Assembly: GCF_029760955.1 (NCBI RefSeq)
Contig: NZ_CP121682.1
Location: 6,714,501-6,778,500 of the forward strand
Direction: 5' to 3'
DNA length: 64,000 bases
Origin: Streptomyces cathayae
GTDB taxonomy: Bacteria; Actinomycetota; Actinomycetes; Streptomycetales; Streptomycetaceae
The notes under the pieces are model-generated. The model had not been told where the DNA came from. It was given only the letters and a program-made list of their open reading frames with translations, and ran no database searches. A program made the translations under genes and the position numbers. Below are positions 22,503 through 31,420 of the stretch, piece after piece (the first letter of the stretch is position 1; each line of letters opens with the position of its first letter).

Positions 22503-24089
22503 TCACTGGCCGACGAGTCCCGGCCGCAGCCGCTTGGTGTGGAGCACGGTGCCGTCCTGCTCCCGCAGCCGTACGGTCAGCTCCCCGCTGCCGCCGTCGA
22601 TGTCGACCTCGCCGAAGAACTGGTACCCACCGGCGGGCGAGACGTTCGACGCGGTCGGTGCCTTCACGAACACCCGCTCCGGGCCGAAGGTGCCGTCGAG
22701 AGCGCTCGCCGGGAAGGCGCCCGCGTTGAGCGGACCGGAGACGAACTCCCAGAACGGCTCGAAATCGTCGAACGCGGCTCGTGCGGGCTGGTAGTGCTGG
22801 GCAGAGGTGTGGTGCACGTCGGCCGTCAGCCACACCGTGCCGGTGATCCGCCGGTGCTTGATGAACCGCAGCAGCTCCGCGATCTGCAGCTCGCGCCCCA
22901 GCGGAGCCCCCGGGTCGCCCTGGGCCACCGCCTCGACGTGCTGGGCGCCCTCGGTGGTGTCGGACACGATCAGGCCGAGCGGCATGTCCGCGGCGATCAC
23001 CTTCCACACCGCCCGCGACCGCGCCAGTTCCCGCTTGAGCCATTGCAGCTGCTCGCGTCCGAGGATCCCCTGCGGGTCCGCGGTCTGGTCGCCGGGGGAG
23101 TTGGCGTTGCGGTACGTCCGCATGTCCAGCACGAACACGTCCAGCAGCGGCCCCTGCCGCAGCACCCGGTACACCCGGCCCTCGCCGGCACCCGGCCGCA
23201 GCGTGGACATCGGGAAGTACTCACCGAACGCGCGGCGTGCCCGTGCCGCCAGTACATCGACGCTCTTCTCCGTGTAGCGGGTGTCCGTGTCCGTGATCCG
23301 CTGGCCCGGGTACCAGTTGTTGCGCACCTCGTGGTCGTCCCACTGCACGATGGACGGGACCTGGGCGTTGAACCGGCGGAAGTGCTCGTCGAGCAGGTTG
23401 TAGCGGAAGTTGCCGCGGAACTCGGCCAGGGTCTCGGCGACCTTGGACTTCTCCTCGGTGGTGATGTTCCGCCAGACTCTGCCGTCCGGGAGCGCCGCGG
23501 TCGTCGGGATCGGTCCGTCGGCGTAGACGGTGTCGCCGCTGAACAGGAAGAAGTCGGGGTCGAGCCGGGCCATCGCCTCGAAGATCCGGTAGCCGCCGAA
23601 GCCGGGGTCGATGCCCCAGCCCTGGCCCGCCAGGTCGCCCGACCACAGGAACCGCACACCGTCGCGCCGCCGCGCGGACGCCGTCCTGAACGTACCGGTG
23701 ACCGGTTCGCCGGAGCGGCGCGGGTCGTCGGGGTCGGCGAGCCGCACCCGGTAGTGGATCTGTTCGCCGGCCGGCAGTCCGCGCAGCCGGACCGTCCCGG
23801 TGAAGTCGGTGCCGGGTCCGAGCAGCGGGCCGGGCAGGCGGCGCGAGTGCCGGAACGACTCGGTCGCCGACGTCTCGACGATCATCCGGGCCGGACGGTC
23901 GGAGCGCACCCACACCAGCCCGGAGTCACGCGTCACGTCACCGGTCTGCACGCCCCACTTCGCGTCCGGGCGCCCGGACCGGGCGAACGCGGGCGCCACC
24001 CCGACGGTGGTGGGCAGGGCCAGGGCGGCCGAGGCCGCGAGTGAGCCGCGCAGCAGGGCGCGACGGCCGGGGAGCGAGGGGTGTGACAT
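22503..24089 (-). CDS. phoD: PhoD-like alkaline phosphatase/phosphodiesterase, Tat-exported
   Basis: The 528-residue protein starts with a twin-arginine signal (SLPGRRALLRGSLAASAAL, cleavage likely after PAFA) and continues with the PhoD N-terminal Ig-like domain. The metallophosphatase core has FLWSGDLAG, FLFSGDTVYADG, QWDDHEVRNNW and TADVHHTSA. It is a secreted Ca/Fe-type enzyme that releases phosphate from esters. ATG 24089 is preceded by GGAGG at 7 nt. A pho-box search upstream was not possible by eye. Confidence 0.93.
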   Translation of the reverse strand: MSHPSLPGRRALLRGSLAASAALALPTTVGVAPAFARSGRPDAKWGVQTGDVTRDSGLVWVRSDRPARMIVETSATESFRHSRRLPGPLLGPGTDFTGTVRLRGLPAGEQIHYRVRLADPDDPRRSGEPVTGTFRTASARRRDGVRFLWSGDLAGQGWGIDPGFGGYRIFEAMARLDPDFFLFSGDTVYADGPIPTTAALPDGRVWRNITTEEKSKVAETLAEFRGNFRYNLLDEHFRRFNAQVPSIVQWDDHEVRNNWYPGQRITDTDTRYTEKSVDVLAARARRAFGEYFPMSTLRPGAGEGRVYRVLRQGPLLDVFVLDMRTYRNANSPGDQTADPQGILGREQLQWLKRELARSRAVWKVIAADMPLGLIVSDTTEGAQHVEAVAQGDPGAPLGRELQIAELLRFIKHRRITGTVWLTADVHHTSAQHYQPARAAFDDFEPFWEFVSGPLNAGAFPASALDGTFGPERVFVKAPTASNVSPAGGYQFFGEVDIDGGSGELTVRLREQDGTVLHTKRLRPGLVGQ

Positions 24090-24232
24090 GGATGCGCCTC
24101 CAGATGACGGGAGTTCCGGCCGGTGTGCGCTGCCACACGTACTCGTGCGGCGCGGCTCGCACGCAAACCCCGAGTGAACAACTCGCCGCGTCATCCTGTG
24201 GGTTGACACGCGGGCAGCTCAGCGTTCCATGC

Positions 24233-24272
24233 ACCCCGTCACCCCGTCACCCCGTCACCCCGTCACCCCGTC
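24233..24272. repeat. Tandem octamer repeat (ACCCCGTC x5)
   Basis: Five perfect head-to-tail copies of ACCCCGTC lie between the phoD promoter region and the end of the alpha/beta hydrolase gene. It is a likely slippage-prone microsatellite with no clear function. Confidence 0.9.
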
Positions 24273-24332
24273 GCCTCACCGCCCCGGTCCGCCCGGCGCG
24301 GGGCCGCGCCCGGTCGGACAGTGCCGTGCCGT

Positions 24333-25163
24333 TCAGCGGCTGCCGTCGAGCAGGACGCGGGCGACCAGTGCCGGGTCGTCGTTCATGGGGACGTGACCGC
24401 AGCCGGGCAGCCGGACCAGCCGCGCCCGGGGGATCACCCGCTTGGCGCGGACCCCCTGACGGGGGATGAGCAGCCGGTCGCGGGCACCCCAGGCGACGGT
24501 GACCGGGACGCCGGGCACGTCGTCGGTGAAGCGCACCGTGGTGCCCGCCCGGAGTGTCTCGGTGAAACCGGTGGCGCCGGCCAGTGCGAGCGTCTCGGCG
24601 ACCACCGCCTCGGGCGAACGGAGTCCCGGACGGGCGTAGATGGTGCTGGTCAGCGCCGCCCGCCCGGCCGCCGAGCGGGCGAGCCGCTCGACCAGCGGCA
24701 GCGGCATCCGCTCCGCGAGGCGCCGCATCCCGATCAGTACGCCGAAGGCGTAGCGTCGCTCGGCCTGAGTCCAGAACCCGGCGGGGGAGAGCGCGGTGAC
24801 GGACCGTACGAGGTTTCGGCGGCCGAGCTCCAGCGCCAGAAGTCCGCCCAGCGAGTTGCCCGCGACATGCGGCCGGTCGAGCCCCAGCTCCTCGCACAGG
24901 GCGCCCAGGGCGGCGCTCATGGTGGGCAGGTCGTGGGCGAGGCCGCCCGGCAGCGCCGGGGAGGCGCCGAAGCCGGGCAGGTCCACGGCGATCACCTCGC
25001 GCTCGGTGGCGAGGATGTCCACGACCGGGTCCCAGGCCTGGCGGTGGTGACCGATGCCGTGCAGCAGGAGCAGCGGTTCGCCGCGGCCCACGCGCGCGTA
25101 GGACAGGGTCACGGTCTGCGGGCCGTGCGGAGAGGTGACCTCGAACGAGACGGTCGCGGACAT
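24333..25163 (-). CDS. Alpha/beta hydrolase
   Basis: The 276-residue protein has the oxyanion loop LLLHGIGHHRQAW, the nucleophile elbow VAGNSLGGLLALEL (Ser), an acid strand near VTVAWGARDRLL (Asp) and the catalytic His in LPGCGHVPMNDDP. There is no signal peptide. GAGGAG precedes ATG 25163. It is divergent from an ECF41-type sigma factor, which could be its regulator. Confidence 0.9.
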   Translation of the reverse strand: MSATVSFEVTSPHGPQTVTLSYARVGRGEPLLLLHGIGHHRQAWDPVVDILATEREVIAVDLPGFGASPALPGGLAHDLPTMSAALGALCEELGLDRPHVAGNSLGGLLALELGRRNLVRSVTALSPAGFWTQAERRYAFGVLIGMRRLAERMPLPLVERLARSAAGRAALTSTIYARPGLRSPEAVVAETLALAGATGFTETLRAGTTVRFTDDVPGVPVTVAWGARDRLLIPRQGVRAKRVIPRARLVRLPGCGHVPMNDDPALVARVLLDGSR

Positions 25164-25332
25164 GAAGGTGCTCCTCGTCTGGGACTCGCGGTGGGACGCC
25201 GCCTGACGTCGTGGACAGCTTGTCAGCAATCACTACCGGCGGGTAGCCCTCGCGCCCGGTTCCGGGCTGCGGCTCCGCGACGCGCCCGGATCCGTCTGGA
25301 CACGGGCCGTACGGGTCGGCTGGGATGGGGAG

Positions 25333-26223
25333 GTGAGCACCGACACCGTGACCGATGCCTTCGAAGAGCACCGTCCCGTCCTCCAGGGGGTCGCCTACCG
25401 CATGCTCGGCCGGGTGGCCGACGCCGAGGACGTGGTGCAGGAGGCGTGGCTGCGCTGGGCGGGCGGGGACCGGTCCGATGTCCGCGAGCCGCGCGCCTAC
25501 CTGGTACGCGTCACCACCCGCCTCGCCGTCGACCGGCTGCGTCAGATCAAGGCGCGGGGCGAGACGTACGTCGGCCCGTGGCTGCCCGAGCCGTACGCCA
25601 CCGACTTCGGCGACACCGCCCCGGACACCGCCGAGCAGGCGGTGCTCGCGGACTCGGTCTCGCTCGCCGTCCTGGTCGTCATGGAGTCCCTGTCCCCGCT
25701 GGAGCGCGCGGTGTTCGTCCTGCGCGAGGCGTTCGGCTACCCCTACGCCGACATCGCCGCCATGCTCGACCGCGGCGAACCGGCGGTGCGCCAGCTCGCC
25801 ACGCGGGCCCGCAAGCACGTCGAGGACCGGCGTCCGCGCTACGACGTCGACCCCGCCCGGCGCCGCGAACTGACCGAGCGGTTCCTGGCGGCGGCCGGCG
25901 GCGGTGATCTGGAGAAACTCCTGGAGCTGCTCGCCCCCGACGTGCGCCTCGTCAGCGACAGCGGCGGCAAGGTCTCCGCCGCGCTGCGCGTCCTGGAGAC
26001 CGCCGACAAGGTGGGCCGCTTCGTGCTCGGTGTCACCCGCAAGAGCTTCCAGGAGGACCTCTCGGCCCGCTTCCTGGAGCTCAACGGGGGACCCGCGGCA
26101 CTGCTCCTCGTCGGCGGCACACCCGACTCCGTCGTCCAGTTGGAGGTCGCCGACGGGCGCGTCCAGGCGGTCTACGTCATCCGCAACCCCGACAAACTGC
26201 GTTCGCTGGCGGCGGACCGGTAG
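25333..26223 (+). CDS. ECF41-type (SigJ-like) sigma factor with C-terminal SnoaL-like domain
   Basis: The 296-residue protein has sigma2 (RPVLQGVAYRMLGRVADAEDVVQEAWLRW is the 2.1-2.4 stretch), sigma4 (LSPLERAVFVLREAFGYPYADIAAML) and a SnoaL-like C-terminal domain. That domain carries the ECF41 marks DSGGK and the terminal NPDKL. In ECF41 factors this extension replaces an anti-sigma factor and tunes activity. GTG 25333 is just after GGGGAGG. The usual ECF41 partners (carboxymuconolactone decarboxylase, oxidoreductase or epimerase) are absent next door; the divergent alpha/beta hydrolase is the nearest candidate target. Confidence 0.92.
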   Translation: MSTDTVTDAFEEHRPVLQGVAYRMLGRVADAEDVVQEAWLRWAGGDRSDVREPRAYLVRVTTRLAVDRLRQIKARGETYVGPWLPEPYATDFGDTAPDTAEQAVLADSVSLAVLVVMESLSPLERAVFVLREAFGYPYADIAAMLDRGEPAVRQLATRARKHVEDRRPRYDVDPARRRELTERFLAAAGGGDLEKLLELLAPDVRLVSDSGGKVSAALRVLETADKVGRFVLGVTRKSFQEDLSARFLELNGGPAALLLVGGTPDSVVQLEVADGRVQAVYVIRNPDKLRSLAADR

Positions 26224-26284
26224 GGGGCCGGTCACCCGGCGGCGGGGGCCGCGGCGTCCGGTGTGGCCCCCTCGTTATGTCCGA

Positions 26285-26314
26285 TTGGTATTGACCAAGT
26301 TGGTATTGACCAAG
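26285..26314. promoter_or_regulatory. Tandem GntR/HutC-type operators upstream of the GntR gene
   Basis: TTGGTATTGACCAAG occurs twice with no gap (26285-26299, 26300-26314). Each copy is an inverted repeat TTGGT-n4-ACCAA, the form bound by HutC/DasR-like GntR regulators. The region is markedly AT-richer than its surroundings and precedes the GntR gene by about 95 bp. Confidence 0.75.
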
Positions 26315-26409
26315 GGGGGAGGTCGCCATATGGTCGCAGATAAGTGAAACAACCTTTAATAAACAAGGGCGCGAAAACGCCGCCGGACCTGACGATCGCG
26401 GAGGACAGG

Positions 26410-27171
26410 GTGGGGACCACGCAATTGGACACGGTGCCGGAGCCGAAGTACTGGCAGCTCAGGACCGTGCTCAGCGAAGCGCTGGACTCGGAGTTCTCCG
26501 TGGGCGAGATCCTGCCCAACGAGCGAGACCTCGCCGCCCGCTTCGGCGTGGCCCGTGCCACGCTGCGCCAGGCACTGGAGCAGCTGGAACTGGAAGGCAG
26601 GCTGGAGCGCCGCCGCGGTGTGGGCACCACCGTCGCCCCGCCGCGCATGGGTGTGGCCGTCGGCACGGCGCAGCACGCCTGGCCGGGCGGGCCCGACGAC
26701 GCCTGGCAGACCCTGGACTGCACGCTCGAGACGCCGTCCGCGGCCATCGCCGAGACCCTGGTGACCGGCCGGGACGAGCCCGTGCACACCGTTCGGCGGT
26801 CCCGGGTGTCCCAGGGCCGGCCCGTCGCCGCCGAACTGCTGTACGTCCCGGCGGCCTCGGTGCCCGGCCTCTCGGCCATCGACGCCCCCTCCGGGGCGGC
26901 ACGCGCGCGTGCGGTACTGCGGGAACTGCGCCACCTGGAGCTGGAGCGGCACGAGAACGCGGTGGAGCTCGGCTCCGCCCGCGCGGACGAGGCCAGGGAG
27001 CTGGACCGCCTGCCGGGCGCGCCCGTCCTCGTCGTCACCACCCGCTTCATCGCCCGGGGCCGGGTCTCCGCGCTCTCCGTGGCCACCTACCGCGCGGACA
27101 CCTGCCGGCTGACCTTCGGCGACTCCGGGGGCGTGGAGATCCACGACGGCCCCGAACGCCGCGCTTCCTGA
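26410..27171 (+). CDS. GntR-family (HutC/UTRA) transcriptional regulator
   Basis: The 253-residue protein has an N-terminal winged helix (PKYWQLRTVLSEAL, NERDLAARFGVARATLRQALEQLELEGRLERR, GVGTTVAPP) and a C-terminal UTRA-type ligand domain. In that domain LVTGRDEPVHTVRRSRVSQGRPVAAELLYVP and the closing VATYRADTCRLTF strands are visible. GTG 26410 is favoured because GGAGGA lies 5-6 nt upstream; a GTG at 26344 would add 22 residues. Tandem palindromes upstream suggest autoregulation. It is convergent with a ROK gene, so sugar metabolism is a possible theme. Confidence 0.87.
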   Translation: MGTTQLDTVPEPKYWQLRTVLSEALDSEFSVGEILPNERDLAARFGVARATLRQALEQLELEGRLERRRGVGTTVAPPRMGVAVGTAQHAWPGGPDDAWQTLDCTLETPSAAIAETLVTGRDEPVHTVRRSRVSQGRPVAAELLYVPAASVPGLSAIDAPSGAARARAVLRELRHLELERHENAVELGSARADEARELDRLPGAPVLVVTTRFIARGRVSALSVATYRADTCRLTFGDSGGVEIHDGPERRAS

Positions 27172-27256
27172 ACGCCGGGCTCCCCGGGCGCCGGGCGTTC
27201 CGGGCGCCGGGCGGGGCCGACGGGGGAGACCGGTGGCGGGGCCACCGGACCGCCGC

Positions 27257-28414
27257 CTACCGGCGGGCCGTCACCGTGCCTTCCACGGCGAAGAGTTGTG
27301 CTTCCACATGGTCCAGAGCGAGCCGCACCGCGCCCGTCGCCACCGCCGCCTCCCCGAGACGGGACAGAGCGACCTTCGGCGGACGCAGGCAGTAGCGGGC
27401 CAGTTCACGCCGCAGCGGCTCCAGGACCCCGTCCAGCCCCGCCGCCCAGCCACCGATCACGACGAGTTCCGGGTCGAGGGCCAGCACCAGCGCCGCCACG
27501 TCGTGGACCAGCCGCTGGATGAAGCGGTCCATGGCCGCGAGGGCCCGCTCGTCGCCCTCGCGGGCCCGGGCGAAGACCTCGGCCACCGCCTGCTCGTCGA
27601 GCGGGTGCAGCGGCTCGTCCGTGGTGGACAGCAGCTTCTCGGGGGTCGCCCCGCGGCCCAGCAGATGCAGTGCCCCGATCTCGCCGGCCGCCCCGCCGTA
27701 CCCCCGGTGCAGTCGCCCCCCGATCAGTGAACCGGCGCCGGGGCTCAGGCCGGCCAGCACGAACACCACGTCGTCGGTCCCGGTGGCGACGCCCTTCCAG
27801 TGTTCGGCCACGACCGCCGCGTTGGCATCGTTCTCGACCAGCACCGGGCACGTGAAGGACCGGCTCAGCCGCTCGCCCAGCCCCAGCCCCGTCCACCCGG
27901 GCAGCGCCGTGCCCAGCCGTACCGTGCCGTCCGCCTCGACGATCCCGGGCGTGCCCACGCCCACGGCCCGCAGCGAGTCGCGCGGCACCCCGGTCCGGCG
28001 CAGCAACTCGGCGACGGCGGCGCGCAGCCGCTCCAACCGCCCGTCGGCGTCGACCCGTTCACCGACCTCCTTGGCCTGGGCGCCGATCACCCGGCCGTCC
28101 AGATCGGCCAGCAGCGCGGCCACCCGGTGCGGCCCGATCTCCAGGCCCAGGAGATGCCCGGCCTCGGCCCGGAACCGGAACCTCCGGGCCGGCCTTCCCT
28201 GCCGCCGCGCCGTACCCTCCTCGGCCGCCGCCTCCACGACGAGGCCCGCCTCGATCAGGCCCTCCACGACGCCCTCGACGGTGGGCCGTGACAACCCCGT
28301 CACCCTGGTGACCTCGGTCAGCGTCGCGCAGTCCGTGGCCCGCAACGCGTGCAGCACCACCGCGGAGTTGATCCTCCGCAACAGCGAGGGAGCCCCGCCG
28401 GTCAGCCGACTCAC
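27257..28414 (-). CDS. ROK-family transcriptional regulator/sugar kinase-like protein
   Basis: The 385-residue protein starts with a MarR-like winged helix (LLRRINSAVVLHALR, TLTEVTRVTGLSRPTVEGVV) followed by a ROK domain. That domain has the ATP-binding strands (LLGLEIGPHRVAALLADLDG; VGVGTPGIV), ENDANAAVVAEHW, and a GYGGAAGEIGALHLLG loop where the zinc-binding CxCGxxGC motif of kinases is missing. It is therefore a DNA-binding regulator rather than an active kinase. GTG 28414 follows a GGGGAGGA site. Confidence 0.88.
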   Translation of the reverse strand: MSRLTGGAPSLLRRINSAVVLHALRATDCATLTEVTRVTGLSRPTVEGVVEGLIEAGLVVEAAAEEGTARRQGRPARRFRFRAEAGHLLGLEIGPHRVAALLADLDGRVIGAQAKEVGERVDADGRLERLRAAVAELLRRTGVPRDSLRAVGVGTPGIVEADGTVRLGTALPGWTGLGLGERLSRSFTCPVLVENDANAAVVAEHWKGVATGTDDVVFVLAGLSPGAGSLIGGRLHRGYGGAAGEIGALHLLGRGATPEKLLSTTDEPLHPLDEQAVAEVFARAREGDERALAAMDRFIQRLVHDVAALVLALDPELVVIGGWAAGLDGVLEPLRRELARYCLRPPKVALSRLGEAAVATGAVRLALDHVEAQLFAVEGTVTARR

Positions 28415-28541
28415 CGTCCGTCCTCCCCGCTCGTGCGCGTGTGGGGCGGATGGTACTCGGCACGGCACACCCCGGCGACCTCCGGGGGAACCCCGCGGTC
28501 CGCCCCGCGGGCAGCCGCTCCGGCCCGCCCAGGAAGGCGGC

Positions 28542-29204
28542 TCATCCCGGCGCCACGAACCCCGACTCGTACGCCGCGATCACCGCCTGCGTGCGGTCGC
28601 GCGCCCCGAGCTTCGCCAGCACGGCGCTCACATGCGTCTTCACCGTCTCCGTGCCCACCACCAGCCGGGCGGCGATCTCCGCGTTCGACAGCCCTCGGGC
28701 CATCAGCCGCAGCACCTCCGCCTCACGCTCGGTCAGCCGTGCCCGCTCCAGCACGTCCCGCGCCGCGCGGTTGCCGCCGTCGTCGCCGTACTCGGCCGCG
28801 AGCCGGCGCACCGAGGCGGGGAACAGCAGCGACTCGCCCTCCGCGACCAGCCGCACCGCGTGCACGATCTCCGCCGGCCGCGCCCGCTTCAGCAGGAACC
28901 CGTCGGCCCCGGCGCGCAGCGCCTCGTACACGTACTCGTCGTTCTCGAACGTCGTCACCACGAGGATCTTCGGCGGCTCCTCGACCGTCCGCAGCAGCGC
29001 GCGCGTGGCCTCGATCCCGTCCAGCAGCGGCATGCGCACGTCCATGGCGACCACGTCCGGCCGCAGCCGCCGCACCAGCGGGATCACCGCCGCCCCGTCG
29101 GCCGCCTCCCCGACCACCTCGAGGTCGGGCTGCGCTTCCAGAACGGCGCGTAACCCCGCGCGCACGAGGGGCTCGTCGTCGACGAGCAGAACGGTGACCG
29201 GCAT
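28542..29204 (-). CDS. NarL/FixJ-family response regulator
   Basis: The 220-residue protein has a receiver domain ([14 protein letters not shown] with the acidic pair, phospho-acceptor Asp in [13 protein letters not shown], Lys in FLLKRARP) and a LuxR-type HTH ([36 protein letters not shown] is the span). It lies 14 bp downstream of its sensor kinase in one operon. The target may be the divergent ABC exporter operon at 30498. Confidence 0.95.
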   Translation of the reverse strand: MPVTVLLVDDEPLVRAGLRAVLEAQPDLEVVGEAADGAAVIPLVRRLRPDVVAMDVRMPLLDGIEATRALLRTVEEPPKILVVTTFENDEYVYEALRAGADGFLLKRARPAEIVHAVRLVAEGESLLFPASVRRLAAEYGDDGGNRAARDVLERARLTEREAEVLRLMARGLSNAEIAARLVVGTETVKTHVSAVLAKLGARDRTQAVIAAYESGFVAPG

Positions 29205-29218
29205 CCGGCCAGCCTAGA

Positions 29219-30388
29219 TCAACTCATCTCGGCTCCGGCCAGCGGCAGTTCGACCCGCACCGCCCAGTCGCCCCCGTCCGGACCCGTCCGCGCGCGGCCC
29301 CCGAGCAGGGCTGCGCGCTCCCGTATGCCGCGCAGCCCGCTGCCGCGCCCGGGGCCGGGCACGTCCCCCGGCAGCGGGTTGCGGACCTCCAGGAACAGGG
29401 TGCCGTCGGCGACACGGATCCGTATCCGCACGGGGACCGTCCCCGCGTGCCGCAGCGCGTTGGTCAGCGCCTCCTGGAGGATGCGGTAGCCCTCGCGGGA
29501 GACAGGGCCGGGCACGGTGTCCACCGGGCCGGTCACCTCGGCGTCGACCTTCGCCCCGGAAGCCCGGGCGGACTCCAGCAGGCGGTCCGCGTCCGTGAGC
29601 GTGGGCCGGCTGCTCACCGGCTTCCGCGCCTCGCGCAGAACGCCGAGGACCCGCTCCAGGTCCTCCAGGGCGGCCCGGCCGGTCTCCTCGATGGCGGCCA
29701 GCGCCCGGTCGGTGAAGGCGGGGTCGCCCGCCGCCCGCGCGGCGCCGGCCTGCACGACGGCGATCGTCAGGGCGTGGCCGATGGAGTCGTGCAGCTCGCG
29801 TGCGATGCGGGTGCGCTCCAGGAGCTGCTCGGTCCTGGCCTCCAGGGCGGCCAGGCGTTCGGCGGGGGAGGGGCCGAGCAGACGGCGCGCGGCGGCGGTG
29901 ACCAGCTCGCCGATCCCCACCATCAGCGGCCCCGCCGCGAGCAGGGGGATCGGCACCAGCAGGGCGTAGGCCCAGTGCGGCTGCGCGCCCCCTAGGAAGG
30001 GCAGTTCCTCGGGCACGTGTCCCATGGCGCTCTCACCCAGGAGGTACGCCAGAAAGAACGGCCAGACCGTGACGTACCCCACCACCACCATCAGCATCAT
30101 CCGCACCGCCAGCCACAGTACGGTCCGCAGCCGGTCCTGCCATGTGGCAGACGGCTTCTGGGAGATCCCCGGCTCCCGTTCGCCGGGCGTCAGCATCAAC
30201 TGGGCCTGCACGCCCTCGACCCTGCGCACCGAGGGAATCAGGCCCAGCGGGAGCAGCACGAGCGCGGGCACCCAGGGTGCGTCCGGGTAGATGAATATCC
30301 AGATGCTGAACGGCAGCCAGGGCACCCACAGGTGGAGCAGGCGCGAGTACGTCGCCCCACGCAGGAGCGCCCGCAGAACGGTGACCAT
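29219..30388 (-). CDS. Two-component sensor histidine kinase (HisKA_3 type)
   Basis: The 389-residue protein has four to five N-terminal membrane helices (to about residue 165). The dimerisation/phospho-acceptor segment is RIARELHDSIGHALTIAV (His), and the HATPase_c domain has ILQEALTNALRHAG (N box) and GSGLRGIRERAALLGG (G box). There is no large extracellular sensor domain, like LiaS/DesK-type intramembrane sensors often paired with ABC exporters. ATG 30388 places the first helix at residue 10. Confidence 0.93.
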   Translation of the reverse strand: MVTVLRALLRGATYSRLLHLWVPWLPFSIWIFIYPDAPWVPALVLLPLGLIPSVRRVEGVQAQLMLTPGEREPGISQKPSATWQDRLRTVLWLAVRMMLMVVVGYVTVWPFFLAYLLGESAMGHVPEELPFLGGAQPHWAYALLVPIPLLAAGPLMVGIGELVTAAARRLLGPSPAERLAALEARTEQLLERTRIARELHDSIGHALTIAVVQAGAARAAGDPAFTDRALAAIEETGRAALEDLERVLGVLREARKPVSSRPTLTDADRLLESARASGAKVDAEVTGPVDTVPGPVSREGYRILQEALTNALRHAGTVPVRIRIRVADGTLFLEVRNPLPGDVPGPGRGSGLRGIRERAALLGGRARTGPDGGDWAVRVELPLAGAEMS

Positions 30389-30497
30389 CGCGTCATCGTG
30401 CCAGCCGCCACCGGCGACCGGCCTCCCCCGCACGGGGGAGCCCCTCTCCCCGCCCGGGGGAGGTGTCGGCCCCCGGTCCGCCGTCACGCTGGTGCGC

Positions 30498-31418
30498 ATG
30501 ACCAGCATCGACGTCCAGAACCTCACCAAGGAGTACGGCACCCGACGCGCCGTCGACCACCTCACCTTCCGCGTCCCGCCCGGCCGCGTCACCGGGTTCC
30601 TCGGCCCCAACGGCGCCGGGAAGTCCACCACCATGCGGCTGGTGCTCGGTCTCGACCACCCGACGTCCGGCTCCGCCACCATCGGCGGGCGCGCCTACGT
30701 CACGCTGCGCGAGCCGCTGCGCCACGTCGGCGCCCTGCTCGACGCGCAGGCCGCGCACGGTTCCCGCACCGGCCGTGACCACCTGCGTGTCCTGGCCGCG
30801 AGCAACCGCATCCCGGACCGCCGGGTCGACGAGGTGCTGGAGGAGACCGGCCTGGTACCGGCGGCCCGCCGCCGGGTGCGGACGTACTCCCTGGGCATGC
30901 GCCAGCGGCTGGGCATCGCCGCCGCGCTGCTCGGCGACCCGGCGGTGGTCATGCTCGACGAGCCCTCCAACGGCCTGGACCCGGAAGGCATCGTGTGGAT
31001 CCGCACCCTGCTGCGCCGCCTCGCGGACGAGGGACGGACCGTCCTGGTCTCCAGTCACCTGATGAACGAGACCGCCGCCTTCGCCGACCACCTGGTCGTC
31101 CTCGGGCGGGGCCGGCGGCTGGCCGACACCCCGGTGCGGGAGTTCATCCGCGCACGGGTGCGGCCCACCGTCCGCGTCCGCACCTCCGACGCCACCGCCC
31201 TCAAGGACGCGCTCGCCCGGGAGGGCCACGCCATGGTGGAACACCCGGACGGGCACTGGACCGTGCCGGACGCGCGGGTGGACGACATCGGACGCCTCGC
31301 CTCCGCCGCAGGGGTGCCGATCCTCGAACTCGCGGCGGACGAGGGGACGCTGGAGCAGGCCTATCTGGACCTGACCGCGGCCGAGACCGAGTTCACCGCA
31401 CAGCCCCAGGAGGTCTGA
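30498..31418 (+). CDS. ABC exporter ATP-binding protein
   Basis: The 306-residue ATPase has Walker A (GPNGAGKST), a Q-loop region, the signature YSLGMRQRLGIAAALLG and Walker B VVMLDEPSNGLDP with the His switch VSSHLMNE. A C-terminal extension as in NatA/BcrA-type drug or lantibiotic exporters follows. The permease starts 2 bp downstream. It is divergent from a two-component system whose sensor lacks an extracellular domain, the usual arrangement for peptide-antibiotic detoxification modules. Confidence 0.93.
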   Translation: MTSIDVQNLTKEYGTRRAVDHLTFRVPPGRVTGFLGPNGAGKSTTMRLVLGLDHPTSGSATIGGRAYVTLREPLRHVGALLDAQAAHGSRTGRDHLRVLAASNRIPDRRVDEVLEETGLVPAARRRVRTYSLGMRQRLGIAAALLGDPAVVMLDEPSNGLDPEGIVWIRTLLRRLADEGRTVLVSSHLMNETAAFADHLVVLGRGRRLADTPVREFIRARVRPTVRVRTSDATALKDALAREGHAMVEHPDGHWTVPDARVDDIGRLASAAGVPILELAADEGTLEQAYLDLTAAETEFTAQPQEV

Positions 31419-31420
31419 CC

